A stretch of DNA of 64,000 nucleotides from JAGRCP01 sp942490705 (GTDB taxonomy: Bacteria > Chloroflexota > Anaerolineae > Caldilineales > Caldilineaceae): contig CALNXY010000003.1 in NCBI GenBank assembly GCA_942490705.1, forward strand, positions 493,754 to 557,753, in the 5' to 3' direction. Within the stretch, counting starts at the first letter, position 1; every line of letters begins with the position of its first letter. Shown in pieces: positions 56,155 through 64,000 of this stretch. The notes under the pieces were generated by a model. The model saw only the letters and a program-made list of their open reading frames with translations, did not search any database and had not been told where the DNA came from. The position numbers were made by a program, and so were the translations under genes.

Positions 56155-56511
56155 TTACCCCAACGCCCGCAGCGCGTCGACGCCGCCCTGGGCGTAGGCG
56201 ATCCAGGGCAGGGAGCGCGCCGCTGCACGCTGATGGGCGAGATCGTCCTCCCAGCGCGTGAGTTCGTCGTCGAGCGTGGTTGGCGCGTCGTCGGGCGTGA
56301 CGCGCTTCAGCGCGCGCTGTAGGTCACGCAGCGCAACCACCCGGCCTTCCTCATATTTGAGACCGCCGCTGACGCGCCCGTCTTTGTGGAGGGTACAGAC
56401 CGCTTCCCCGCCCGCCTCGCGCAGATAGGCCGCCTCGGCCTCAGCCAGCAGCACCGCTAGTCTGGCCTGCAGTGGGCTGCCCGGTTCAACCAGTATCATA
56501 TCTTCGTCCAT
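56155..56511 (-). CDS. Uncharacterised small protein
   Basis: The start is placed at the ATG at 56511 after GGGGAGAAAGTAG; the frame extends to 56541. The 118-aa product has a helical segment ARLAVLLAEAEAAYLREAGG, a short strand pair GEAVCTLHKDGRVSGGLKYE, and a Glu/Arg-rich helical C-terminus (LTRWEDDLAHQRAAARSLPW). No known domain is recognised. It is divergent from the EttA gene. Confidence 0.6.
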   Translation of the reverse strand: MDEDMILVEPGSPLQARLAVLLAEAEAAYLREAGGEAVCTLHKDGRVSGGLKYEEGRVVALRDLQRALKRVTPDDAPTTLDDELTRWEDDLAHQRAAARSLPWIAYAQGGVDALRALG

Positions 56512-56776
56512 CCTACTTTCTCCCCGATCCCCATGAAGCACATTGACCGCATGCAGACCGGCGGATCATCCAGAAAAAATCCGCGCGCATCCGCCCCATC
56601 AGGCAGTTTCCGCGGCCCATTCCCTTCTCGTGAATCCACCCCGCGCTCTTCGCCTTTTGACAACCGGGTCAACCAATCATTACACTGGCGGGGCGTTTGC
56701 GCGACGTGTGTGACGCACGGTTCGCGTCTCACGATGCACGCATCCCGTTTCAATCTTCATTCTAGTTGAGAAAATC

Positions 56777-58453
56777 ATGTCCGAAAAGATCATTTTTTCC
56801 CTTGTGGGCGTCAACAAAATTTATCCGCCCAACAATCAGGTTATCAAAGATATCAGCCTCTCCTTCTTCTATGGGGCCAAAATTGGCGTGCTCGGCCTGA
56901 ATGGGTCGGGTAAGTCGACGCTGCTGCGCATCATTGCCGGCGAGGAGACCGAGTTCAACGGTGAGCGCATCATCTCTGACGGCTTCTCAGTCGGCTATCT
57001 GGCCCAGGAACCCCGCCTGGACGACGCCAAGACCGTGCGCGAGGTTGTCGAGGAGGGCGTTCAGGGCACCATCGACATCCTGCGCGAGTTTGACGAGATC
57101 AACATGCGCTTTGGTGAAGAGATGAGCGATGACGAAATGGATGCGCTGATTGCCCGCCAGGGCGAAGTGCAGGACCAGATCGATGCGCTCAATGCCTGGG
57201 ATCTTGATTCCCAGCTCGAGCTGGCCATGGACGCGCTGCGCTGCCCGCCGGCCGACACGCCGGTTTCGGTGCTCTCTGGCGGTGAGAAGCGTCGCGTTGC
57301 GCTCTGCCGCCTCTTGCTGCAGGAGCCGGATATTCTCCTACTGGACGAGCCGACCAATCATCTCGATGCCGAGTCGGTCGCCTGGCTGGAGCGCCATCTG
57401 CAGGAATATGCCGGCACGGTCATCGCCGTGACCCATGATCGCTACTTCCTTGACAACGTGGCCGGCTGGATCCTGGAACTGGATCGCGGTCACGGCATTC
57501 CGTGGAAGGGCAACTACTCTTCATGGCTGGGGCAGAAGCAGCAACGCCTGGCCCAGGAAGAGAAGGCCGAATCCCAGCGCCAGAAGACGCTGCAACGCGA
57601 GCTGGATTGGCTCAACATGGCGCCCAAGGCGCGTCAGACCAAGAGCAAGGCGCGCATCAACGCCTACAATGACCTCTTCTCCCAGAATATGGAGAAAGCG
57701 CGCGAGGAGCGGGAGATCTACATTGCGCCCGGCCCGCGCCTGGGCGATGTCGTGATCCACACCGAGAATGTCGCCAAGGCCTTTGGCGATAATCTGCTCT
57801 ATGAGGATCTGACCATCGACGTGCCGCCCGGCGCCATCGTCGGCATCATCGGGCCCAACGGCGCGGGCAAGACGACCCTCTTCCGCATGATCGTCGGCCA
57901 GGATACGCCCGATGAGGGAACCTTTACCGTCGGCGACACGGTCCAACTGGCCTACGTCGACCAGAGCCGCGACGACCTCGATCCCGACAAGACCGTCTGG
58001 GAGGAGATCTCCGAGGGCAACGAGCAGCTCAAGCTGGGCGACCGGCTGGTCAACTCACGCGCCTACGTTTCACGCTTCAACTTTGGCGGCACCGATCAGC
58101 AGAAGAAGGTGGGCGGCCTTTCCGGCGGTGAACGCAACCGCGTCCATCTCGCCAAGTTGCTCAAGGCGGGCGCCAACGTCGTCCTGCTGGATGAGCCGAG
58201 CAACGACCTGGACGTCAACACCCTACGTGCGCTGGAAGATGCCCTGGAAGCCTTTGCCGGCACCGCGCTCATCATCTCCCATGATCGCTGGTTTCTGGAC
58301 CGCGTCGCGACCCACATTCTGGCCTTCGAAGGCGACAGTCAGGTTGTGTGGTATCCGGGCAATTACAGCGAATATGAAGAGAACCGCCGCGAGCGCCTGG
58401 GCGCCGACGCCGATCGCCCCCATCGGATTACGTATCGCAAGCTGAAGCGGTAG
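56777..58453 (+). CDS. ettA: EttA, energy-dependent translational throttle ABC-F protein
   Basis: A 558-aa ABC-F protein with two ATPase cassettes and no membrane domain. Cassette 1 has Walker A GLNGSGKSTLLRII, signature LSGGEKRRVALC and Walker B ILLLDEPTNHLD; cassette 2 has GPNGAGKTTLFRMI, LSGGERNRVHLA and VVLLDEPSNDLD. The EttA arm and linker (MAPKARQTKSKARINAYNDL) and the terminal ITYRKLKR are present. EttA binds the ribosomal E site and gates elongation by ATP level. The last ~145 bp of the gene are repeated three more times downstream. Confidence 0.95.
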   Translation: MSEKIIFSLVGVNKIYPPNNQVIKDISLSFFYGAKIGVLGLNGSGKSTLLRIIAGEETEFNGERIISDGFSVGYLAQEPRLDDAKTVREVVEEGVQGTIDILREFDEINMRFGEEMSDDEMDALIARQGEVQDQIDALNAWDLDSQLELAMDALRCPPADTPVSVLSGGEKRRVALCRLLLQEPDILLLDEPTNHLDAESVAWLERHLQEYAGTVIAVTHDRYFLDNVAGWILELDRGHGIPWKGNYSSWLGQKQQRLAQEEKAESQRQKTLQRELDWLNMAPKARQTKSKARINAYNDLFSQNMEKAREEREIYIAPGPRLGDVVIHTENVAKAFGDNLLYEDLTIDVPPGAIVGIIGPNGAGKTTLFRMIVGQDTPDEGTFTVGDTVQLAYVDQSRDDLDPDKTVWEEISEGNEQLKLGDRLVNSRAYVSRFNFGGTDQQKKVGGLSGGERNRVHLAKLLKAGANVVLLDEPSNDLDVNTLRALEDALEAFAGTALIISHDRWFLDRVATHILAFEGDSQVVWYPGNYSEYEENRRERLGADADRPHRITYRKLKR

Positions 58454-59160
58454 GGCCTCATCCTGCTCTGGCGCTTCAGGCGCCAAAGCTGTCCTTCTCC
58501 ACGGCGTGGAGAAGGACGCGTAGCAGCCGTCCAGGCTGCGAAGCAGGATGAGGCGAAGTGCGGCGACCCACATTCTGGCCTTCGAAGGCGACAGTCAGGT
58601 TGTGTGGTATCCGGGCAATTACAGCGAATATGAAGAGAACCGCCGCGAGCGCCTGGGCGCCGACGCCGATCGCCCCCATCGGATTACGTATCGCAAGCTG
58701 AAGCGGTAGGGCCTCTCCTGCTCTGGCGCTTCGGCGCCAGTGTCCTTCTCCCGCCGTGGAGAAGGGGGAGGCAGGATGAGGCGAAGTGCGGCGACCCCAT
58801 TCTGGCCTTCGAAGGCGACAGTCAGGTTGTGTGGTATCCGGGCAATACAGCGGAAGAGGCCCGATCCCCCCATCGGATTACGTATCGCAAGCTGAAGCGG
58901 TAGGGCCTCATCCTGCTCTGGCGCTTCAGGCGCCAAAGCTGTCCTTCTCCACGCCGTGGAGAAGGACGCGTAGCAGCCGTCCAGGCTGCGAAGCAGGATG
59001 AGGCGAAGTGCGGCGACCCACATTCTGGCCTTCGAAGGCGACAGTCAGGTTGTGTGGTATCCGGGCAATTACAGCGAATATGAAGAGAACCGCCGCGAGC
59101 GCCTGGGCGCCGACGCCGATCGCCCCCATCGGATTACGTATCGCAAGCTGAAGCGGTAGC
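58309..59160. repeat. Tandem array of ettA 3' ends
   Basis: The segment from GACCCACATTCTGG to the stop codon recurs at 58565, 58793 and 59015 after the genuine copy at 58309, with spacings of 256, 228 and 222 bp. Copy 2 and copy 4 keep the reading frame to AAGCGGTAG. Copy 3 is shortened by internal deletions. Between copies lies a cloverleaf-like palindrome. Only the first copy belongs to an ORF with a start. Confidence 0.92.
58455..58554. repeat. Cloverleaf-like palindromic element in the ettA array
   Basis: A 100-bp unit bounded by perfect 13-bp inverted repeats (GCCTCATCCTGCT and AGCAGGATGAGGC). Inside are three hairpins: TGGCGC-TTCA-GGCGCCA type; GTCCTTCTCCAC / GTGGAGAAGGAC; and GCAGCC / GGCTGC. 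Folded, it forms a four-way, tRNA-shaped junction. A further copy is at about 58905-59004; a degenerate one is at about 58711-58780. Confidence 0.75.
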
Positions 59161-59188
59161 GCGGGGACTCACTGCAGTAACCTAGAAG

Positions 59189-59290
59189 ACACAACAGCGG
59201 ATGGAGATAGGAACGGATACGGCAGGTCCTCCGTCTGCACGGGGTAGTATCCGCTCCTTTCGGGGAGCCCCTTGGGCCCCGCTGTTGTCT
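59189..59290. repeat. Palindromic intergenic element, copy B
   Basis: Begins ACACAACAGCGGATGGAGAT and ends CCCCGCTGTTGTCT, with GGAACGGATA and TATCCGCTCC in matching inner positions. These are the same arms as copy A at 14539-14638. The loop regions differ. A half copy (ACAGCGGATGGAAAGAGGA) follows at about 59299. Confidence 0.65.
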
Positions 59291-59447
59291 TCGGTGATTA
59301 CAGCGGATGGAAAGAGGACCAGATAGGGCAAGGGCTCGATTCACCGACGTTGACACCATGCCTCTCGTGGCGTATCGTTAGTGCATGGAAGGCCGAGGCT
59401 TGGTTATGGAAGCCAATGATTAACAAAGCCGATGGTCAACAACGCCG

Positions 59448-59897
59448 ATGGTCAACAAAGCACGTGAAGATCAAGATCGGACGCAAGAAATGGATCAGTC
59501 CCAACAACCCGATGAGCCCACCCAACCCGACGAAACGACCCAGTCCGACCCAAAGCCCAAGGCGGCTGACCCCGCTCAGCCCGTGGTGCTGATCGAGATT
59601 TCGCCCACGGTGGACGATCTCTACGGCGAAGAGGTCATGCGCGACGTCTTTACCGACCGCGTTAAGGAGTTTACGACTGCGCAGCTGGACCACGCCTTTG
59701 CGACGGCCAGGCTGCTCGCCCGCCAGACGCGCCGGATGATTGCCGAACTGGAGGCGGAATCGCCCGACGACGGCCTGAACTCGGTCGAGGTCGAGTTTGG
59801 CGTCAAGTTTAACGGCGAGCTGCAGGCCTACATTGCCAAGGCCAATGCCGAGGCCAGCATGACCATCAAACTCACCTGGCAGATCGCCGAGGAGTGA
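59448..59897 (+). CDS. Trypco1-like (CU044_2847 family) small protein
   Basis: A 149-aa protein; a start at 59490 is also possible. After a polar Gln/Pro-rich lead (~1-45) comes the domain PVVLIEISPTVDDLYGEEV, a helical middle, and the closing VEVEFGVKFNGELQAYIAKA then MTIKLTWQIAEE. This is the trypsin-co-occurring domain 1 fold, which is known near proteases, NACHT/STAND ATPases and other conflict-system genes. Its stop overlaps the next start (GTGA, 59894-59897), so it is translationally coupled to the CHAT-NACHT-FGE gene. It probably is an adaptor or inhibitor of that protein. Confidence 0.82.
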   Translation: MVNKAREDQDRTQEMDQSQQPDEPTQPDETTQSDPKPKAADPAQPVVLIEISPTVDDLYGEEVMRDVFTDRVKEFTTAQLDHAFATARLLARQTRRMIAELEAESPDDGLNSVEVEFGVKFNGELQAYIAKANAEASMTIKLTWQIAEE

Positions 59898-60044
59898 CCC
59901 CCGTGGACGCACCCCGCGCCCGCATCCTCATTTTGGAAGCCAATCCGTTGGGCTTGCCCCACCTCCGTCTGACCAAGGAGCTGAAGGAACTACAGCGCGC
60001 GTTGAAGCCGTGTGGCTTCGAAGTGCAGTTTGGGCATTGGGCAT
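59894..60044 (+). pseudogene. N-terminal piece of the CHAT domain, out of frame
   Basis: The GTG at 59894 overlaps the preceding stop and encodes RILILEANPLGLPHLRLTKE then LKELQRALKPCGFEVQFGH, the usual opening of a CHAT domain. The sequence then contains TGGGCAT twice (60031-60037 and 60038-60044). Removing one copy joins FGH directly to AVEAGEVQTLL in the main frame and gives 1131 codons from 59894 to 63293, including the stop. So this is the genuine N-terminus, separated by a 7-bp tandem duplication. Confidence 0.85.
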
Positions 60045-63000
60045 GCCGTCGAGGCCGGCGAGGTGCAGACGCTCTTGCGGGAGCACGAGCCCGACATCCT
60101 CCACTTTGCCGGCCACGGCACGCCCGATGGTCGCCTGGTTGCGGAACGTGCCGACGGACGGCCCGACGCCATCCCCATGGACGCACTGGCCGAAGCCCTG
60201 GCCCTCTACAACCGCAGCCACGGCAACCGCCTGCGCCTGGTCGTGCTCAACGCCTGCTACTCGGCCCGCCAGGCGGAAAAATTGGCTCGTGCCGTCGACT
60301 GCGTGATCGGCGCTGCCAAGCCCCTGCCGGATCGCAGCGCAATTGCCTACGCAACCGAATTTTATCAAGCTTTGGGTGACGGTGAAACGGTCAATGCCGC
60401 TTTTGACAGCGGACTCAACCAGGTCAAGCTGAAAAAGCTTCCTCCACTGGATGCGGTACTTGTCCCACCCGTCTATCGATCCGGCGTCGATCCGCAGACT
60501 GTCGTCTTTGCACAGCGCCTCAGCGCAGCGCATGCTGAGTATCTGCGCCACTGGTTCGAACAGAAGTGGGCCACCATGCCCGGCCTGCTCTTTGGCCAGC
60601 TCGACAAACCCGTCAAGCTGCTCGACGTCTATGTGCCGCTGCCGGTGGACGCACGACTCGTCACCGAAGACAACGAGCAAAACGGCGTCGATTGGGCGCT
60701 GCGGACCGGTCGCTACGAGGAGGCCGGCGGGGATGCAGCGTTCGAGGATCTGGGCGAGGCGGAAGGCGCGACACGTGAGCGACGCCTCCACGAATGGCCT
60801 GCCTTGAATGTAGACGAGTCGATGCTTGCGCCGCTGGCTGAGCGCTGGATCGTGCAGCGCCAAAATGGCGAGGGCGACGACAGGGTGTGGCAGCTTATGG
60901 CTGAGCACGCGGCGGCCCTGCAGCCGCGCTTTGTGCTCGTGGGCGATCCGGGTAGCGGCAAGAGTAGCTTCTTGCGACATTTGACCCTCTGCACGGCAGG
61001 GGAGCTGTTGCGGCGCGACGGCGACCCCCACGTACCCCACGACGCCCGGCTGGCTGCGCTGCCCGACTGGCTGCCGGGTGCGTTTACGCCGCTCTACATT
61101 GAGCTGTATGGGTTTTTTGCCGGTGATCGTTGGGCGCTGCCCGAAGATGAGGACGCACCGGTCTCATCCGTGACGCCTAACGACTTCTGGAACTACATCA
61201 CCGATCATTTGCCCCCATATCTGCCGTCTGACACTGCCGGCGAGTTAAGGCGACTTTTTCGATCCGGGCAGCTGCTGATTATGCTCGATGGGCTCGATGA
61301 AGTGCCAAGCGCCTCGGACACTCGCCGTCGCGAGCAGGTCAAACAATTGGTTACAGTGGTTACGCAGTATGAAAATCGCGTCCTCGTCACCAGTCGCAGA
61401 CATGCCTATCGCAGCGGCGATTGGACGCTGGACGGCTTTGGGCGAACCGAGTTGATCGACCTGCAGCCTGCTCAGATCGAAGCGCTAACCCGCAAGGTCT
61501 TCTCCCACGTCCTGCAACCCGATTGTGTTGAAGACCAGCGCGCCTTTTTGGCCGAGCTTGAGGACGTGCGCGAGGATCTACGCACCAATCCGCTCTTTTT
61601 TACCCTGCTGGCCCAAATCTGGCTGCGACCACCACGCGCTCATTCTCTGCCCGCCACGCGGGGCGAGCTTTACCGGCGCGCCGTTGACCTGCTGTTGGAG
61701 GACTGGATTTTTCATCGACGGGGCGAGCCATCGATTGCGGACGAACTTGAGCTCAAAAAGAAGGATCTGCGCATCGTCCTGCAGCTGCTGGCGCTGCGTA
61801 AGCAGAATGAGAGCGAGCCCAACGATGACACAGTCGACATCACTGAAGAGGAATTGCTCTTAGCAATTACGCAGGTTAAGAGAGGACGGATCGATCCTGA
61901 CCAGATCATTCGTCATCTCGAAGAAATCGCAGGCATTCTTTTTGAAAAAGGCCAGCAGCTTGAGCGCAGGCCCGGTATCTTTATTTCGGGCATGCCGCGC
62001 CATTTCCGCTTTCTGCACCGCTCTTTTCAGGAGCATCTGGCCGCATGTGAATTGCTCTACGCAGCGCACGAACGGCGTCGTCCGCCCCCACCGCAGCCAC
62101 CTTTCCCCCAGGGGTTAACCAACCTGGTCCTGGAGCGACCGGACCTGTGGCTTAACGTGGCTCACCTGGCCGCAGATGAACTGCACTACCAGAAGCGCAG
62201 AGAGGACATTGCGCAACTGATCGATGCCCTGGCGCAGCCCTATGATCAGACGCTCTCTGCCGGCGAGGAGTCGCAGGCAAGCCGAGAAAGGGCGCAGGCC
62301 GCGCTGCTGGCCCTGGCCGTTGCCACGGAACAGGGGTTGCTTGCGCCTGCTGCGGCTGGCTCGCGCCTCGCCGTCCTGGACCGCCTACGCAGGGTGGCGA
62401 CCCATCTGCTGACCAACATTGATGCCTTGCCCGACCCAGCCGAGCGCGACAAAGCGGGCAAGGCGCTGGCCTTGCTGGGCGATGAGCGGCCCGGCGTGGG
62501 GCTGCGTGCGGACGGCCTGCCGGACGTTGACTGGGTCGAGATTCCCGGCGGCTCTTTTTCCTATCAAGAAGGGGAAGAACGGACGCTTGATCGATTCTGG
62601 ATCGCACGCTATCCGGTGACCTACAGACAGTTTCAGGCTTTTGTCGATGATCCGGTAGGTTTTCCCAACCAGCAATGGTGGAAGGGACTCTCCGCATCTG
62701 ACGCGCACAGGGAAGCGGCGGGTGAGCAGCGTTTCGAGTTTTGGAATCATCCAAGAGAGCGGGTGAGCTGGTATGACGCAGTGGCCTTCTGTCGCTGGCT
62801 GACGGCGCAGGCCGCGACGCAGCCGGCGCTGTTGCCACGCCTGCCGCAGGATGCCGCCGGCATGACGTGGCAGATCACGCTGCCCACCGAGGAGCAGTGG
62901 GAGAAGGCGGCCCGGGCCGCCACGGGGTGGCGCTATCCGTGGGGCGATGCCTACGAATCAGGGTACGCCAATATCGATGAAACGGTCCGTGATGTCGGCA

Positions 63001-63293
63001 AGCACTACTTGCAGTCGACCAGCGCCGTGGGCATGTATCCACAGGGTGCGTCACCCTATGGCCTGCTGGACATGAGCGGCAACGTCTGGGAGTGGTGTCT
63101 AAACGAGTACAGCGACCCCTCGCGGACGCAAGCGGATGGCGACAATAGTCGCGCCCTGCGGGGCGGGTCGTGGCTCGACAATCATGACTATGCGTCCGCC
63201 GTGCGCCGCGACAACGGCAGCCCGCACTATCGCTTCGACAGCGGCGGTTTTCGGGTTTGTGCGGTCCTGGTCCCTATCAGCTCTGCGCACTGA
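60012..63293 (+). CDS. CHAT protease-NACHT ATPase-FGE protein, DGR target
   Basis: A multidomain conflict-type protein. The CHAT domain has the catalytic His in DILHFAGHG (nt ~60098) and Cys in LVVLNACYSA (nt ~60239), so the caspase-like dyad is intact. The NACHT domain has Walker A GDPGSGKSSFLRHL (nt ~60940), Walker B LLIMLDGLDEVPSA, VLVTSRRHAYR, and the FLHRSFQEHLAACELL helix. The C-terminal FGE domain (nt ~62520-63293) has IPGGSFSYQEGEE, YPVTYRQFQAF, LPTEEQWEKAARA, GLLDMSGNVWEW and LRGGSW. The last part is the variable repeat. With the N-terminal piece at 59894 the protein would have 1130 aa. As sequenced, only an internal GTG start is available. Confidence 0.9.
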   Translation: MASKCSLGIGHAVEAGEVQTLLREHEPDILHFAGHGTPDGRLVAERADGRPDAIPMDALAEALALYNRSHGNRLRLVVLNACYSARQAEKLARAVDCVIGAAKPLPDRSAIAYATEFYQALGDGETVNAAFDSGLNQVKLKKLPPLDAVLVPPVYRSGVDPQTVVFAQRLSAAHAEYLRHWFEQKWATMPGLLFGQLDKPVKLLDVYVPLPVDARLVTEDNEQNGVDWALRTGRYEEAGGDAAFEDLGEAEGATRERRLHEWPALNVDESMLAPLAERWIVQRQNGEGDDRVWQLMAEHAAALQPRFVLVGDPGSGKSSFLRHLTLCTAGELLRRDGDPHVPHDARLAALPDWLPGAFTPLYIELYGFFAGDRWALPEDEDAPVSSVTPNDFWNYITDHLPPYLPSDTAGELRRLFRSGQLLIMLDGLDEVPSASDTRRREQVKQLVTVVTQYENRVLVTSRRHAYRSGDWTLDGFGRTELIDLQPAQIEALTRKVFSHVLQPDCVEDQRAFLAELEDVREDLRTNPLFFTLLAQIWLRPPRAHSLPATRGELYRRAVDLLLEDWIFHRRGEPSIADELELKKKDLRIVLQLLALRKQNESEPNDDTVDITEEELLLAITQVKRGRIDPDQIIRHLEEIAGILFEKGQQLERRPGIFISGMPRHFRFLHRSFQEHLAACELLYAAHERRRPPPPQPPFPQGLTNLVLERPDLWLNVAHLAADELHYQKRREDIAQLIDALAQPYDQTLSAGEESQASRERAQAALLALAVATEQGLLAPAAAGSRLAVLDRLRRVATHLLTNIDALPDPAERDKAGKALALLGDERPGVGLRADGLPDVDWVEIPGGSFSYQEGEERTLDRFWIARYPVTYRQFQAFVDDPVGFPNQQWWKGLSASDAHREAAGEQRFEFWNHPRERVSWYDAVAFCRWLTAQAATQPALLPRLPQDAAGMTWQITLPTEEQWEKAARAATGWRYPWGDAYESGYANIDETVRDVGKHYLQSTSAVGMYPQGASPYGLLDMSGNVWEWCLNEYSDPSRTQADGDNSRALRGGSWLDNHDYASAVRRDNGSPHYRFDSGGFRVCAVLVPISSAH
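63155..63273 (+). repeat. DGR variable repeat (VR)
   Basis: A 119-nt segment in the FGE domain, in frame with LRGGSW. It is identical to the TR at 63480-63598 except for 15 positions, every one of which is A in the TR (9 A-to-G, 5 A-to-T, 1 A-to-C). Changed residues lie between nt 63174 and 63245. In codon terms, 11 of 13 AAY codons have changed (to Leu, Asp, Tyr, Asp, Gly, Ser, Tyr, Phe, Asp, Ser and Gly in order). The last 28 nt (GGTTTTCGGGTTTGTGCGGT...) are invariant and suit the homing-initiation site (IMH). Confidence 0.96.
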
Positions 63294-63598
<305 letters not shown>

Positions 63599-63795
63599 AC
63601 ATACTTCGGTCCCTTCTCTGGCGGCGCAGATGAACGCGCCGCGACCCGCCACGCAGCCGCGTAGGCGGGTTCCAGCAATGCCGCGCTCACCGGCGCAGCC
63701 GGTCGGCCGGTCGAGGCGAAGGAGAAGTATAGCGCCGGGCTGATCTGGCCCGCACGCACTCAGGCGATACGGGGCGTCGCCCGCGTCGGGCGCAT

Positions 63796-63836
63796 ACAAA
63801 AAACGGGGCGCACAGTTGGTGCGCCTCGCCCCTTCT
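63796..63836 (-). terminator. Rho-independent terminator for avd
   Basis: Read on the minus strand, a GC-rich stem (GGGGCGAGGCGCAC, loop CAACT, GTGCGCCCCG) is followed by T6. It lies 12-50 bp after the avd stop and separates avd from the convergent TR. Confidence 0.82.
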
Positions 63837-63847
63837 ATCTCCACGCG

Positions 63848-64000
63848 TCAGCGCCGCCGCGTGGTCCGCAGCCAACCGCCCAGCAGGCGACCAATCTCGG
63901 CTACCATGCGACTCACGTGTTCATACTGCCCACTGCTCAGCCAGCCCCACTGCCGGGCAAGGCGCAGATAGAGCCGTAGCTTGTTCAGATGCGCATCGGC
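63848..64000 (-). CDS. avd: DGR accessory protein Avd, 3' end of gene only
   Basis: The last 50 codons of a minus-strand gene cut by the window edge. The visible peptide includes NKLRLYLRLARQWGWLSSGQ, YEHVSRMVAEIGRLLGGWL and a basic end RTTRRR. This matches the final helices of Avd, a four-helix-bundle protein that binds the DGR reverse transcriptase and the TR RNA. The reverse transcriptase gene is expected beyond the right edge. Confidence 0.88.
   Translation of the reverse strand, partial: ADAHLNKLRLYLRLARQWGWLSSGQYEHVSRMVAEIGRLLGGWLRTTRRR

Noticed and set aside
58455..58554. The cloverleaf-like element as a tRNA gene
   Set aside because: The arms do not have tRNA lengths or the conserved TTC and CCA-adjacent bases; it is a palindromic repeat that is present in several copies.
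58309..59160. Regularly spaced repeats after ettA as a CRISPR array
   Set aside because: Repeats are ~145 bp gene-end copies with ~100-bp near-identical spacers, which is not CRISPR-like, and no cas genes are present.
60012..60098. The GTG at 60012 as the true start of the CHAT-NACHT-FGE gene
   Set aside because: It would delete the first part of the CHAT fold. The upstream GTG at 59894 has the correct N-terminal motif and overlaps the preceding stop, and a 7-bp duplication explains the break.

Overview
The window looks like a chromosomal segment of a high-GC Chloroflexota bacterium, probably Anaerolineae/Caldilineae-like. This is inferred from gene style, not from a marker gene: NACHT proteins ending in formylglycine-generating-enzyme-like (FGE) domains, pRiA4b ORF-3-like proteins, Thr/Pro-rich surface stalks, and large regulators with an ATPase plus TPRs. 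No rRNA, tRNA, CRISPR array or transposase was recognised.

The main discovery is at the right end. Positions 59448-64000 hold most of a diversity-generating retroelement (DGR). A Trypco1-like small protein is translationally coupled (GTGA) to a CHAT protease-NACHT ATPase-FGE protein. The last part of that protein is a variable repeat (VR, 63155-63273). A template repeat (TR, 63480-63598) lies 325 bp downstream. The two 119-nt repeats differ at 15 positions, all of them adenines in the TR. The C-terminus of the accessory protein Avd is encoded on the minus strand at the window edge; the reverse transcriptase must lie outside. The CHAT domain is split by an exact 7-bp tandem duplication (TGGGCAT x2), and removing one copy restores a 1130-aa frame. 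A second NACHT-FGE gene, cut by the left edge, has a VR-like C-terminus interrupted by a single extra base.

Layout. 1-4.5 kb: NACHT-FGE gene, pRiA4b-like protein, SGNH-hydrolase pseudogene, Tat-exported DUF362 protein. 4.8-8.5 kb: secreted propeller-like protein, divergent YafY/GyrI-like pair, Coa1-like protein. 8.7-18.2 kb: transhydrogenase, WD40 protein, second pRiA4b-like protein, then an aminoglycoside-phosphotransferase-like kinase and a DoxX-CotH-VTC-DUF4956 operon. 18.3-28.7 kb: dienelactone hydrolase, sulfatase, CPA2 antiporter, diheme cytochrome, enolase-superfamily enzyme, ABM monooxygenase/iron-ADH operon, SMR transporter, DUF937-like protein. 28.9-42.4 kb: triple-repeat secreted protein, XRE/NB-ARC/TPR regulator, DinB-like protein, truncated TetR, DUF2252, PfkB kinase, ZnuA-like protein, GH63-like glucosidase. 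42.4-46.9 kb: iron-uptake locus (Fe3+-binding lipoprotein, FeoA, two-gene FeoB, FeoC). 47.2-56.1 kb: BTAD/ATPase regulator plus SDR, exported double-OsmC/double-cupredoxin protein (frameshifted), Thr/Pro-rich stalk protein (frameshifted). 56.1-59.4 kb: EttA followed by a tandem array of copies of its own 3' end, separated by cloverleaf-like palindromes.

Three genes (OsmC/cupredoxin, Thr/Pro stalk, CHAT-NACHT) are broken by short exact tandem duplications of 2, 4 and 7 bp. This suggests slipped-strand mutation, on/off switching, or a systematic sequence problem.
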